From contig CAWGVO010000020.1 in NCBI GenBank assembly GCA_963826055.1, forward strand, positions 9,153-73,152: a stretch of 64,000 bases of DNA, written 5' to 3'. This document shows positions 1 to 9,064 of this stretch, in pieces. This DNA comes from JBBDMC01 sp963826055. GTDB taxonomy: Bacteria; Pseudomonadota; Alphaproteobacteria; Rhizobiales; Kaistiaceae. A program made the translations under genes and the position numbers. The notes under the pieces are model-generated. The model made no database searches. It saw nothing but the letters and a program-made list of their open reading frames with translations, and was not told the DNA's origin. Positions within the stretch are counted from its first letter, which is position 1, and the number at the start of each line of letters is the position of its first letter.

Positions 1-255
1 GTAACCCTTTTCGCCATAGGTGTGTCCGCGCACCGTGAGGGCACCGTCGATCACCAGAAATTCCTCGTCGACCGTCAGGTGCTCCGCTCCTGTCGTGCTC
101 CAGCCGGCGGGATAGCGCAGGAGCAGCGAGGAAGCGCCGGTACGGTCGTCGCGGCTGAGGATGCGCGCCTCGACCCCCGGACGGATCGCGACCACCGGTT
201 CGGCGCTCCAGGGAAGCGATTGCGACTGGACGAATTCGATGCGCGGCCGGGTCAT
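1..255 (-). CDS. Cupin-domain protein, C-terminus cut off by window edge
   Basis: The visible 85 residues begin MTRPRIEFVQSQSLPW and contain a cupin first motif: a His in GAEHLTVDEEFLVIDG followed by the Glu and Gly typical of the beta-barrel metal site. Such small cupins are non-haem metal enzymes or sugar/acid-binding sensors; no substrate can be read from this fragment. It is the last gene of the minus-strand transport operon, starting 18 bases after the ATPase gene stops, so it probably acts on the imported compound or a product of it. The start is the ATG at 255. The fold is clear, the role is inferred from context only. Confidence 0.7.
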   Translation of the reverse strand, partial: MTRPRIEFVQSQSLPWSAEPVVAIRPGVEARILSRDDRTGASSLLLRYPAGWSTTGAEHLTVDEEFLVIDGALTVRGHTYGEKGY

Positions 256-273
256 GGGCGGTGATCCTCAACT

Positions 274-1273
274 TCAGGTGACGGATGAATCGGAGGCGGC
301 GACCTGGACAGGGCTCTTGAGCTCGCCGGGATAGAAGCAGGCGACCCGCCCGCTGCCCTCGGCGGGTTCCAGGGCCGGTTCCTCGCGGGCGCAACGCTCG
401 CGTGCGATCGGGCAGCGCGGGTGAAAGGCGCAGCCCGCGGGCCGGTTGATCGGAGATGGCGGATCGCCGCGCAGCACGATGCGCTGGCGTCGTCCGCCGG
501 AGTCGGTGGTCGGTGTCGCCGACAGCAGCGCTACCGTGTAGGGGTGTCGCGGGTGAGCGAATGACGGTTTGCGTCGTGCCTTCCTCGACGATGCGGCCGA
601 GGTACATGACCAGAATGCGGTCGGATATCTCGCGAACCAGCGCGAGGTCGTGGGCGATCAGCAGGTAGGCGATGCCCGTCGCCTGCTGAATGTCGCGCAT
701 CAGGTTGACGATCTGGGCCTGGATCGACACGTCGAGCGAGGACACCGGCTCGTCGGCGACGATCATCTCGGGGTGGAGTGCGAGGGCGCGCGCGATGGCG
801 ATCCGCTGGCGCTGGCCGCCGGAGAACTGCGAGGGGTAGCGGTCGGCAGCCTCCGGTGGCAGGCCCACCTGCTGAAGCAGCTCCGTCACGCGCGCGCGGC
901 ATCGGTCGCGGTCACCGAAGTCGTGGGCGCGCAGCGGCTCGGCAAGAATCGCGCCGACGCGCATGCGCGGGTCGAGACTGGCGTACGGGTCCTGAAAGAC
1001 CATCTGCAAGCGTCGCCGTACCGGCTTCAGCCGGGCTGCCGAAAGGTTTCCGATCTCCTCGCCGGCGAAGCGGATGGAGCCGCTGTCGGGGCGGATGGCG
1101 CGCATCAGCGTCAGCGCCAGCGTCGACTTGCCGGACCCGGATTCGCCGACGAGGCCCACGGTCTCACCGGCGGAGACGGAAAGCGAAACGCCGTCGAGGG
1201 CGTACACGCGGCCTTCGGGCGAGCCGAATGTGACGCGCACGTCGCGGGCATCCAGCAGCGGCGCGTCGCTCAT
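274..1273 (-). CDS. Peptide/nickel-type ABC transporter ATP-binding protein (OppF/DppF class), one frameshift
   Basis: Second ATPase of an oligopeptide-type importer; it would power uptake together with the ATPase encoded just upstream. Seen in order: Walker A GESGSGKST, Q-loop QMVFQDPYASLDPRM, signature SGGQRQR, Walker B MIVADEPVSSLD, switch His in LIAHDLALV, and the C-terminal oligopeptide-binding Cys motif CAFHPRCPIARERC. Its ATG overlaps the stop of the preceding ATPase (ATGA). The frame breaks near 551: deleting one base of the GGG there restores S-P-R-H-P-Y-T and gives 332 residues, the usual family length. The break is probably a sequencing error. Whether the cargo is a peptide, a metal or another small molecule cannot be told from the ATPase. 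Confidence 0.88.
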
Positions 1274-2274
1274 GCCATCGCTCCCGCCGTCACCGGCTCG
1301 CGGAGCGGATGCCAGCAGCGCGCCATGTGGTCGGGAGCGACGGCGGCAAGGGCGGGAAGGACTTCGCAAGCCGTGTCGGCGCGGGCGCAGCGCGGGGCGA
1401 AGGGGCAGCCGGTGCGCGCCTCGCCCGGCCGTGGCGGCTGACCGCGGATCGGCACGAGGCGACCGCGCGGCCGGTCGAAACGGGGTGCGGCGTCGAGCAG
1501 GCCCTGAGTGTAGGGATGAAAGGGGCGGCCGAGGATTTCGGCCATCGGCCCCTGTTCGACGATCGTGCCCTGGTAAATGACGGCGAGCCGCTTGCAGACC
1601 TCGGCGGCGACGCCGAGGTCGTGGGTGATGAGGATGCCGCCGGCGTGGTCGGACAGGCGCGCGCGCAGGAGGTCGAGGATCTGCGCCTGGATGGTGGTGT
1701 CGAGGGCGGTCGTCGGCTCGTCGGCGATGATGACCGCGGGGTGGTTGATCAGCGCGAGCGCGATCATCACCCGCTGCCTCAGGCCGCCTGAAAGCTGGTG
1801 CGGATAGGCCCTCATCCGCGCTTCCGGCGACGGGATGCCGACGGAGCGGAGGGCGGCGACGCCCGCTGCGAACGCGGCGGCGGGATCGAGCTTCTGGTGG
1901 CGCCGCACGCTCTCGGTCAGCAGCGAGCCGACGCTGCGGACCGGGTTCAGTCCGGTCATCGGGTCCTGAAAGATCATGCCGACAGCGGAGCCGCGCAGCC
2001 GCCGCCACGCGCCCGGCGAAAGGCCGAGAACGTCCTTGCCGAGGAGGGAGATGCGCCCGCTGATCCGCTCGCCGGAAATGCCGGTCAGCCCCAGCACGGA
2101 CAGCGACAGCATCGATTTTCCCGACCCGGATTCGCCGACGAGGCCGACGATTTCCCCGCGCCGCACGGTGAGGTCGACGCGGTCGAGGGCGAGGAACCGG
2201 CGGCCGTCGGCGAGCGGCAGGTCGACCGTCAGCTTTTCGATGTCGAGCACGACCTCGGGGGCGGTCACGGCCAT
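1270..2274 (-). CDS. Peptide/nickel-type ABC transporter ATP-binding protein (OppD/DppD class)
   Basis: First ATPase of the importer, 334 residues and uninterrupted. Walker A is GESGSGKSM, the signature is LSGGLRQR and Walker B is VIIADEPTTALD, with the H-loop in LITHDLGVAAEV. The C-terminus carries the oligopeptide HPY-type motif CPFAPRCARADTAC. It begins 4 bases after the permease stop and its own stop overlaps the next ATPase start by ATGA, so the two ATPases are translationally coupled and should be made in equal amounts. No binding protein is encoded in this operon; the likely partner is the solute-binding protein at 9967-11481. Confidence 0.93.
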   Translation of the reverse strand: MAVTAPEVVLDIEKLTVDLPLADGRRFLALDRVDLTVRRGEIVGLVGESGSGKSMLSLSVLGLTGISGERISGRISLLGKDVLGLSPGAWRRLRGSAVGMIFQDPMTGLNPVRSVGSLLTESVRRHQKLDPAAAFAAGVAALRSVGIPSPEARMRAYPHQLSGGLRQRVMIALALINHPAVIIADEPTTALDTTIQAQILDLLRARLSDHAGGILITHDLGVAAEVCKRLAVIYQGTIVEQGPMAEILGRPFHPYTQGLLDAAPRFDRPRGRLVPIRGQPPRPGEARTGCPFAPRCARADTACEVLPALAAVAPDHMARCWHPLREPVTAGAMA

Positions 2275-2277
2275 CCC

Positions 2278-3165
2278 CTAGACGACCGAGCGGGCGAGGC
2301 GACGCGAGCGGAGCGCGATGCCGTCGCCGATCAGGTTGAACGCCACCGCGGCCAGTACGATCATACCGGCCGGTGCCAGCATCATCCACGGCGCTTCGAC
2401 GAGGAACTGCCGGCTCTCCGACAGCATGTTGCCCCAGCTCGACGCGGTCAGCGGCACGCCGAGGCCGAGGAAGCTCAGCGCGCTCTCGGCGATCAGCATG
2501 TCGGCGAAGGTGAAGGCGAACATCACCAGCAGCGTCGGGCGCACCGCCGGCAGAACGTGCACGATCACGGTGCGGGCAAGGCCGACGCCGACCAGCTCGG
2601 CGGCGAGCACGTATTCGCGCTTCATGACGCTCAGCGCCTCGGCATAGATCACGCGCGCCGCGATCGGCCAACTGGCGAGGCCGAGCGTTATCGCCAGCGG
2701 CCAGAAGCCGCGCCCGACGAGTGCGATGACGGTTACCGCGATCACCAGCGTCGGGAAGGCGATCACGGTGTCGACAAGGTGCTGCATCACGCGGCGTGTC
2801 CAGCCCGGACGTGCCGCCGCGGTGAGGCCGGCGAATGTGCCGACCGCCACCGATATGACCGTCGCGGCGAACGAGATGCCGAGCGACCATGGCATGCCGG
2901 CCATCAGCCGGGCGAAGACGGAGCGGCCGAGCTCATCGCTGCCGAGGAGGAAGCCGTTCGCGAACGGTGGCTTGAAGCGCGCGAGCAGGCTGCCGTTGGT
3001 CGCCTGTGACAGGGGCGTCAGGCTGACTACCGCGGTGGCGATCACCAGAAGCGCGACGATGACGAGCCCGACGCCGAGCATCCAGTTGGCGCCGGTCGCC
3101 CACGGGAACGCGCGCGAGCGCGGCAAGAGACCCGGCGCCGGTGCGCCCGTCTCCCGCGCCGTCAT
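2278..3165 (-). CDS. ABC transporter permease, OppC/DppC class
   Basis: Inner-membrane permease of 295 residues. After a short N-terminal tail there is a first membrane segment (MLGVGLVIVALLVIATAVV), a periplasmic loop containing GSDELGRSVFARLMAG, and five further helices. The DELGRSVFARL stretch is diagnostic of OppC/DppC permeases. The cytoplasmic EAA-type loop can be seen around EALSVMKREYVLAAELVGVG. The start was set at the ATG that overlaps the upstream permease stop (ATGA) and precedes MTARETGAPAPG; the longer upstream extension is Arg-rich shadow sequence. Confidence 0.92.
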   Translation of the reverse strand: MTARETGAPAPGLLPRSRAFPWATGANWMLGVGLVIVALLVIATAVVSLTPLSQATNGSLLARFKPPFANGFLLGSDELGRSVFARLMAGMPWSLGISFAATVISVAVGTFAGLTAAARPGWTRRVMQHLVDTVIAFPTLVIAVTVIALVGRGFWPLAITLGLASWPIAARVIYAEALSVMKREYVLAAELVGVGLARTVIVHVLPAVRPTLLVMFAFTFADMLIAESALSFLGLGVPLTASSWGNMLSESRQFLVEAPWMMLAPAGMIVLAAVAFNLIGDGIALRSRRLARSVV

Positions 3166-4103
3166 GCGCGCTGGTCCCTGAGGCGCGGATCGATCAGGCG
3201 GAAGAGGACGTCGGTGCCGGCGTTCACCGCGAACACCAGCCCGGCGATTACGAACACGGCCGCCTGGACGACCGGGAAGTCGAGGCGTTCGACCGACTGG
3301 ATCAGCAGTTGGCCGAAGCCGGGCCAGGCGAAGATCCATTCGGTCACCAACGCGCCCGACATCAGGAACGCGAACTGGGTGCCGATGAGCGCGGTGGCGC
3401 CGAGGAGAGCGTTGGGGAGGGCATGGCGGATCACCACCTCGCGCGTGGTTGCTCCGTTGGCGCGGGCGGTGCGGATATAGTCCTCGCGCATGGCCTCGGT
3501 GACGTTGGTGGCGACGACGCGCACGAGCTTGGGCACCAGAAACGCCGCGAGCGTCAGCGTCGGCAGAACCCAGCTCAGCACGCCGCGGTTGCCGATCGAG
3601 GGCAGCAGGTGGAACTCGACGGCGAAGAGCTGGATCAGCAGAAGCCCGACGATGTAGCCGGGCATGCCCTGGAGAACGAAGACGACGGTGTTGCCCGCCT
3701 TGCGCGACGGCGCGTCCGGTCGCGCGCCGAGCCAGGCACCGATCGGGATTGCCAGCGCGGCGGTTACGACCAGCGCCAGCAGCGCCAGGGCGAGCGTGCT
3801 GCCGAGACGCTCCAGAACCGCCCTGATCGCGCTCTGCTGGGATTGCAGCGAGATGCCGAAATTCAGCGTCGCCACGTCGCGCACGTAGCGGACGTACTGG
3901 ACAACGAGGGGATCGTCGAGCCGGTAGAATTCGCGGATGGCGGCGACCTGTTGCGGCGTCGCCTCCTCGCCAGCGAGCACTGCCGCTGGATCACCGGAAA
4001 GCCGCAAGAGGAAAAAGAGCAGCGTCGTGATCGCCAACAACAGGATGAGGAGTTCGATCACCCGCTTGCGCAGCGCCGGGCCGATACCGGCCGTCCGAAT
4101 CAT
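3162..4103 (-). CDS. ABC transporter permease, OppB/DppB class
   Basis: Inner-membrane permease of 313 residues starting MIRTAGIGPALRKRV. The N-terminal helix is ELLILLLAITTLLFFLLRLSGDP, with the OppB-typical LSGDPAAVL after it; the EAA loop is VTEAMREDYIRTARANGATTREVVIRHALPN (split here only for description), and ALVTEWIFAWPGFGQLLIQSV matches the last periplasmic loop of the family. The ATG at 4103 overlaps the stop of the VOC gene by ATGA, which fixes the start against the longer Arg-rich extension. With the OppC-like permease it forms the membrane channel of the importer. Confidence 0.92.
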   Translation of the reverse strand: MIRTAGIGPALRKRVIELLILLLAITTLLFFLLRLSGDPAAVLAGEEATPQQVAAIREFYRLDDPLVVQYVRYVRDVATLNFGISLQSQQSAIRAVLERLGSTLALALLALVVTAALAIPIGAWLGARPDAPSRKAGNTVVFVLQGMPGYIVGLLLIQLFAVEFHLLPSIGNRGVLSWVLPTLTLAAFLVPKLVRVVATNVTEAMREDYIRTARANGATTREVVIRHALPNALLGATALIGTQFAFLMSGALVTEWIFAWPGFGQLLIQSVERLDFPVVQAAVFVIAGLVFAVNAGTDVLFRLIDPRLRDQRA

Positions 4104-4981
4104 GATCGCGTCCCGACGAGTTCGATCAGCTCGCCTGCCGCGCCGCGCACAGTTTCCACCGGCCTGCCGCGATAGGGCCAACCGGCCGGGCCGGGGGGGC
4201 CGCTGGCGGGGCCGGCGAAGGTCATCACGGCGACGCCGGCGGGCAGTCCGCCCGCGCGCGGCCGGGGCGGTGTCTGCGGCGGGTAGGCGTCGATCTCCAG
4301 CAGGCAGCCGCCGTCCAGCTGCTGGGAGGAAATCCGCACCATCTCGCCGTCCGCCAGACCGAGCTGCTTCGTCAGGGCCGGGACCATGACCGGACGATCG
4401 GTGACGCGGCGCGTCCCGTACCCCGCCTCGTAGAAATGACGCGCCGCCTCGAGGTCGGCCGTCGCCAGCACGGCAATGAAGCAGCCCTCGACCGGGTGCA
4501 CGGCGCGCCTCACCTCGAACGGCCCCTCGTAAGCCCTGACGTCGGTGACGTAGATGGCCTCGCCGTCGGGGCCGGCAAACTGGGCGGCGCGGATTTGCGC
4601 ATTGCTGCCGAGCGGACGCGGCGGGCTGATGACGCTGAACCCGGCCTTGCTCATGGTCGCCGCGCGCCCGTCGACGTCGATGACCGAAATTTCGGTTGCC
4701 GCCCAGCCGAGGCTCGCGAGCGGCAGCGCGTCGGCGGGCAGGCCGGGAACCTCGACCAGCCGCAACCCGCCGAGACCCTCGTCCGACGATCCGAGGCCGA
4801 TCCAGCGGGCGCCGGTGAGCTCCGGGGCGCCCCAGGCGCCGGCCACGCTGGCCGGCAGGCGGCCCGAGGCGATAACCATCAGGCCGAGGCCGGCCCGATA
4901 GATGCGTTCTGCTTTGTCGATGTCGGCGGTGGCGATCGTCGCCGCCAGAATCGGCCCGAGACTCATTTCGGAGCGGGACAA
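4100..4981 (-). CDS. Two-domain VOC (glyoxalase/dioxygenase fold) protein
   Basis: A 293-residue protein with two beta-alpha-beta-beta-beta modules. The first starts at MSLGPILAATIATADIDKAERIY, the second near VEGCFIAVLATADLEAARHFY; each ends in a strand with an acidic metal-ligand type position (IYVTDV, CLLEIDAY). VOC enzymes use a metal to isomerise, cleave or dioxygenate small substrates. It is the first gene of the transporter operon and is coupled to the permease, so a catabolic step on the imported compound is likely. The metal ligands are less regular than in glyoxalase I or extradiol dioxygenases, so the reaction stays open. MSLGP at 4966 is an alternative start. Confidence 0.7.
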   Translation of the reverse strand: MSRSEMSLGPILAATIATADIDKAERIYRAGLGLMVIASGRLPASVAGAWGAPELTGARWIGLGSSDEGLGGLRLVEVPGLPADALPLASLGWAATEISVIDVDGRAATMSKAGFSVISPPRPLGSNAQIRAAQFAGPDGEAIYVTDVRAYEGPFEVRRAVHPVEGCFIAVLATADLEAARHFYEAGYGTRRVTDRPVMVPALTKQLGLADGEMVRISSQQLDGGCLLEIDAYPPQTPPRPRAGGLPAGVAVMTFAGPASGPPGPAGWPYRGRPVETVRGAAGELIELVGTRS

Positions 4982-5040
4982 CGCAACGGTCGAGGGGCTG
5001 TGGGATCGCGCATCATGCCAATTGGATCAACGTTTCGAAA

Positions 5041-5058
5041 TGTACTAATCTTGAGACA
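5041..5058. promoter_or_regulatory. Candidate operator, copy 1 of a shared 18-bp element
   Basis: TGTACTAATCTTGAGACA lies in the gap between the divergently transcribed VOC/transporter operon and methyltransferase 1. It shares 14 of 18 positions in the same orientation with the element at 17729-17746, in front of the GntR gene and the LeuC-like gene. Both have partial dyad symmetry with outer TGT/ACA arms. Inference: a common binding site, most simply for the GntR/UTRA protein encoded at 16886-17680. Confidence 0.45.
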
Positions 5059-5124
5059 GCCTGTCCACGCGCCGCTTGCCGCGCCCGGTGGGCTTCACAG
5101 ATGCAGCAGCAGGAGCCCGTCTCG

Positions 5125-6259
5125 ATGAGCACCGCGCAGTCCCGTCTCGCCGCGACCGAGCCACCGCCCCGGCTCGATACGCTGCTCTCATGGCGGCCCG
5201 AGCACCGGCCGCGGGTGGCGGCGCTGCTGGCGCTCCGCCGCTACTGGATGGGCGAATTGTTCAGCAAGCTGCGCGCCGAGTATGACGAACGGATCGCCGG
5301 CGGCAACCCGCCGGTCGACTTCATCTCGGCCGAGCCGCTGGTGCAGGAATTACCGAGCGCGCGGCGGATGCAATGGCTGCACCGTTACATCCAGGACGCC
5401 AACTGGCGCCTGTGCCGCGAGGTGGCGGACGGGCGGCTGGCCGAAATCGCGGCGGCGATCGAGCCGCACGCGGGCGACCTCGGAACCCTCGAACTCGAGC
5501 CGGACCTCGACTATCCGGGCTATTACGAATTCGATTTCCACCGCCAGCAGGACGGGCATCTGGCGCGGTCTTTCGGGCGCGGTCATCTATCTCCTCGGCG
5601 CCCGCGTCGTCCACAAGGGCAACAACGACGATTTCCAGCTCCACGATCAATTCGTCGGCGACATGCCGCCGCTTCCTTCGGGCAAACAGCCCGCCGACAT
5701 CCTCGACATCGCCTGCGGGTTCGGAAAGACCACGTTCTCGCTGAAGAAGGCATGGCCGGAGGCGACCGTGCACGGCGTCGACCTCGCCGATCCGTGCCTG
5801 CGGCTCGGCCGCCGCATGGCGACCGAGCGCGGGCTAGAAATCGGCTGGCGGCAGGGCGACATGGAGAAGCTGCCCTACGCCGACGCCAGCTTCGACCTCG
5901 CCACCATCACCATGGTGCTGCACGAGCTGCCCAAGGCGGCGATCGCCGCCTCCATGCGCGAGGCGGCGCGCGTGCTGCGCCCCGGTGGCCAGCTCGTCAT
6001 CCTCGAGAACCGCCTGCTCGACGACGATCCGTTCCGCAACGTGCTGCTGAAGTGGTACAGCGAGATCATCGACGAGCCCTACTCGATCCCCTTCCGCATG
6101 CTCGACCTTCCGGGTGTCTGCAAGGCGGAAGGCTTCGCCGAGGTCGAGGCCCGCAAGTGGTACCTCGCCAACGCCGGTGGGCCGGAGGCGGAAGCCGATC
6201 CCCGTCGCTGGTGCACGCCGTGGCGGATGACGATCGCCAGGATGGGAGCCGCCCGATGA
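5125..6259 (+). CDS. Class I SAM-dependent methyltransferase with family-specific N-terminal domain (methyltransferase 1), one frameshift
   Basis: Corrected length is 377 residues. Residues 1-150 are a mostly helical domain ending in a PGYYEFDFHRQ stretch, followed by GIWRGLSGAVIYLLGARVVHKG; the Rossmann part has motif I ILDIACGFGKTT, an acidic loop VHGVDLADP, motif IV-like DLATITMVLHELP and post-motif LRPGGQLVILEN. A +1 break sits in GGG at 5554-5556; removing one G joins the frames exactly. The start at 5125 was chosen because AGGAG lies 9 bases upstream; an ATG at 5101 is possible. The gene overlaps a small downstream gene by ATGA. It is a paralogue of the methyltransferase at 19991-21052. 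Methyl acceptor unknown; presumably linked to the imported compound. Confidence 0.8.
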
Positions 6260-6477
6260 GCTATCTGCCGCCTCGCTCGGCCGAACTGGCCGTGCGCCAA
6301 CTGCTGGACGGACGCGACATCGACGAGGTTTCGCGCTTGGTGCACAACCTGATCGTCGAGGTCACCAGCCTGACCATGCGGGTCGAGGCGCTGGAAGCCA
6401 GGATCGCCGGCGAACCGGTCGTGCAAGCCGACCCGACGGCGACCGCGGCGGCGTTGGTCAAACGGATGGTCGGCTGA
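6256..6477 (+). CDS. Small helical (coiled-coil) partner protein 1
   Basis: 73 residues, translationally coupled to methyltransferase 1 by ATGA. The core RDIDEVSRLVHNLIVEVTS followed by LTMRVEALEARI has a heptad-like pattern of hydrophobic positions and should form one long amphipathic helix. It is homologous to the product of 21049-21366, which follows methyltransferase 2 in the same way (shared pattern: R, D/E, I/V, D, then LV, L, and R..ALE). No known family was recognised. A role as stabilising or specificity subunit of the methyltransferase is inferred purely from the repeated coupling. Confidence 0.65.
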   Translation: MSYLPPRSAELAVRQLLDGRDIDEVSRLVHNLIVEVTSLTMRVEALEARIAGEPVVQADPTATAAALVKRMVG

Positions 6478-6911
6478 TAACTCTTGGCTTGGCCGCACTG
6501 GTCCGATTGAGCGGACCCACGCCCAAGCAAGGCGTGGGAAACGCAGTCGATCAATTTCCCGGCGTCAAATGGTTTCGTCAGGAACCCGGCCGCGCCGGCC
6601 GCCAGCACCCGCGCTTCGATGCCTTCGTCGCGAAAAGCGGTAATGAAAATCATGGGGATTTGACGGCCTTGGTTCAGGAGCTGGTTCTGAAGGTCAACGC
6701 CACTCATTCTTGGCATCCTGACATCGGTTACGATGCAGGCCGTCTCGTTCAAATGCGGGGACTCGAGCAATTCCATTGGCGAGGCAAACCCGAAGACGGC
6801 AAAGCCATGCGACCGGAGGAGCCGAGCGGTCGCTGCCCGCACCGACGCGTCATCGTCGACAATAGATACAACCAGCGCGGTCAAAGATGCCTCCGGTGCG
6901 ACGCTGGGCAC
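6261..6911 (-). CDS. Stand-alone response regulator receiver protein (FixJ-type REC)
   Basis: Residues 15-135 are a receiver domain: acidic pair in VSIVDDDASVRAA, phosphoacceptor Asp in ACIVTDVRMPRMSG, Thr/Ser switch IFITAF and the conserved Lys in GFLTKPFDAGKL. No DNA-binding output follows. The last 85 codons (below about 6530) lie antisense over the small partner gene and read like noise (Ser/Arg/Thr-rich), so the true end is probably near 6500 and the open tail is either read-through or the product of another indel. It stands next to the kinase/FixJ pair and may be a phosphate sink or a second target of that kinase. Confidence 0.7.
   Translation of the reverse strand: MPSVAPEASLTALVVSIVDDDASVRAATARLLRSHGFAVFGFASPMELLESPHLNETACIVTDVRMPRMSGVDLQNQLLNQGRQIPMIFITAFRDEGIEARVLAAGAAGFLTKPFDAGKLIDCVSHALLGRGSAQSDQCGQAKSYQPTIRLTNAAAVAVGSACTTGSPAILASSASTRMVRLVTSTIRLCTKRETSSMSRPSSSWRTASSAERGGR
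6500..6517. terminator. Hairpin downstream of the methyltransferase 1 cassette
   Basis: GGTCCG, a six-base loop ATTGAG, then CGGACC: a perfect 6-bp stem 22 bases after the small partner gene stops. No T-run follows, so this is at best a weak or Rho-assisted stop signal; it lies inside the doubtful tail of the response regulator gene on the other strand. Confidence 0.25.
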
Positions 6912-6976
6912 GATGCCGTGTCCATGTCATTCTGCGCCCGCAAGGACATCGAAATAAATCATACGTACGTCTGAGA

Positions 6977-7636
6977 CTATTGTTTGGCCCGAGAAATACC
7001 GAGGGCGTCGGCCATTCTCACTAGTTCAGCGAGGGTCTTGGCGCCCATTTTCTTCATGGCGTTCCCGCGATGGATTTTGACTGTGATCTCGCTGAGCCCC
7101 AATTCGCCGGCCACCTGCTTGTTCATCAGCCCGGTAGTGACCAGCGCCATGACCTCTTGTTCGCGTTGGCTCAACGACTTGAATTTGAGCTTCAGGTCCG
7201 ATGTGGCCCTTTCGTGCTCCCGCCTCCCGCGATCCCGCTCGATCGCAGCCACGACTGCATCCAGCATGTCCTGATCGCGAAATGGCTTTGTGAGAAAATC
7301 GACCGCGCCTGCCTTCATCGCCTCCACCGACATCGGAATGTCGCCGTGACCGGTCATGAAGACGATCGGAATGTGGTTACCGGTCTCCGCAAGTCTTGCC
7401 TGGATGTCCAGGCCGCTGAAGCCCGGCAGACGAACGTCGAGCAGCAGGCAGGCGGGTACGTCGGGCAGCGTGTTCGACAGCAACTCAGCGGCCGAGCCGA
7501 AGACTACGGTGCGAAGGCCGATTGTGCGGAAGAGCCTGATCAGCGCCTCGCGGAGAGGAGCGTCGTCTTCAACGATGAAGACGATCGGCTGGTCGCCACC
7601 GGCGGGTGTTGCTGTTCTTGACTGGTCAACCATCAT
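6977..7636 (-). CDS. FixJ/NarL-family response regulator
   Basis: 219 residues: receiver domain (VFIVEDDAPLREAL; phosphoacceptor in CLLLDVRLPGFSG; Thr in VFMTGHG; Lys in VDFLTKPF) then a LuxR/GerE helix-turn-helix with SLSQREQEVMALVTTGLMNK and AGELGLSEITVKIHRGNAMK. This is the classical FixJ layout, a DNA-binding activator or repressor driven by phosphorylation. In the raw sequence it reads in frame out of the kinase gene as a 695-residue fusion, but restoring two missing G residues in the kinase end separates them, with ATG overlapping the kinase stop. The first Met is followed by a second; either could be used. Its regulon is unknown. Confidence 0.85.
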   Translation of the reverse strand: MMVDQSRTATPAGGDQPIVFIVEDDAPLREALIRLFRTIGLRTVVFGSAAELLSNTLPDVPACLLLDVRLPGFSGLDIQARLAETGNHIPIVFMTGHGDIPMSVEAMKAGAVDFLTKPFRDQDMLDAVVAAIERDRGRREHERATSDLKLKFKSLSQREQEVMALVTTGLMNKQVAGELGLSEITVKIHRGNAMKKMGAKTLAELVRMADALGISRAKQ

Positions 7637-9064
7637 GCGCCCGCCTCCGGGCCGAGGGGCAGCAGAAACTGAAACGTGGCGCCGTGCCGGCGTTGTTGGA
7701 GCCTTGCAAGGTTCGCCGTGGGTCTCGATGATCGAGCCGGATATCGTCAGCCCCATGCCAAGTCCCTCCGGCTTCGTCGTGAAGAACGGGTCAAACAGCT
7801 GTTTGGCGGCCTCCTGGCCGAGACCGACGCCGGAGTTGCGGATCGCCACGGAAACGCGGCCGGCGGCAAGCTGGGTACAAATCACTAATTCCCGCTGTCG
7901 ATCGGTGACGTCCGCCATGGCGTCGGATCCGTTGAGGATCAAATTGATGATGACCTGCTGTAGCTGGATGTGATCACCCCACACGGCAGGCAGGCCAGGG
8001 GCCAGCTCCAGACGTAGCGACACCCCTTTGCTACGCAGCTCCCGCTCAACCAGTGGAACCACTTCGCGCACGAGATCATTTACGTCCAGCAGCACTTTCC
8101 GCGTCTCAGCCTTTTTGAAGAGCGCGCGAAGACGCTGGATTATCTCGCTCGCTCGCTGGCCGGCGGCGACCATGTCCACGATCGCGGCGCGCACTTCGGT
8201 CAAATCCGGCACTTTCTGATCGAGCAGGCGAATGCAGACCTGCCCGTTTGTAACGACGGCCGCCAAAGGTTGGTTCACCTCGTGGGCGATAGACGCTGTC
8301 AACTCGCCCAACGTCGCAACCCGCGCCGCGTGTGCCAGTTGGGCCTGCATCCGGGAGAGTGAGTCCTCTGCCTGCCGGCGATCAGTAATATCGGTATCGG
8401 TCTCCATGATCGCCACCGGGCGGCCGCGGTTGTCACGCTGCAGGGACCATCGGCTGGCCACGACCTGCTGCCTCCCATCTCGCCGGGTCTGGGTGGTTTC
8501 TCCTTCCCAGCGGCCTGTGCGAAGCACCTCCGCCTTGATGTCTTCGAGCGGGATCGGGAATGCTGTCCGCAGGAGTTGAGGGGCGAATTTGTCCAATGCG
8601 TAGTCGGACGGCCATCCGTAATGCATTTCCGCGCCGCGGCTCCAGTAAGTGATGACGTCATCGAGGCTCCTGACAAGGATCGCATCATGGGTCAGGTCGA
8701 GAAGACTGGCCTGCCGCCGCAGGCTCGCAACGGCCGTCGCATTCCTTGCGGCGAGGAGCCCGGTGATGCCGATTGCCACAATGCTGACCAGCAATCTGAC
8801 GAAAGCTGCGTCGACGACGGACGCGCCGTAGTCCACGAAATAGGTCGCGACGGCGGCAACGCAGCATCCCGCCGACAAAAGCAACGTTCCGCGTCGCTCG
8901 AGGAAGTTGACGGACAGCAGCACAACGACGACGTAGAGCACCGCGACCGCGTCCGGCAGATCGAAAAAGGTGTCGACGTAGAAGATTGCCGCCGCCAGCA
9001 CCCCGACCAAAACGGGCTGTAGCCGCGCGCGCGTCTGTGCCGGAACCGGCTGTTCTTGAATCAT
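7633..9064 (-). CDS. Membrane PAS histidine kinase, two probable 1-base deletions near the 3' end
   Basis: Corrected length 477 residues. Four membrane helices (about 15-106), a PAS domain (about 115-235, with ITYWSRGAEMHYGW and RDNRGRPVAIMETDTDITDR), HisKA with the phosphoacceptor His in SIAHEVNQPLAA, and HATPase with N-box INLILNGSDAM, G1 SGVGLG and G2 GLGMGLTISGSIIE. The raw frame then drifts into nonsense; adding one G near 7713 and one near 7681 gives the usual ending GSNNAGTGATFQFLLPLG and a TGA that overlaps the regulator start. It resembles FixL-like kinases without a visible haem site. Signal unknown; sits between the two halves of the catabolic island. Confidence 0.82.
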
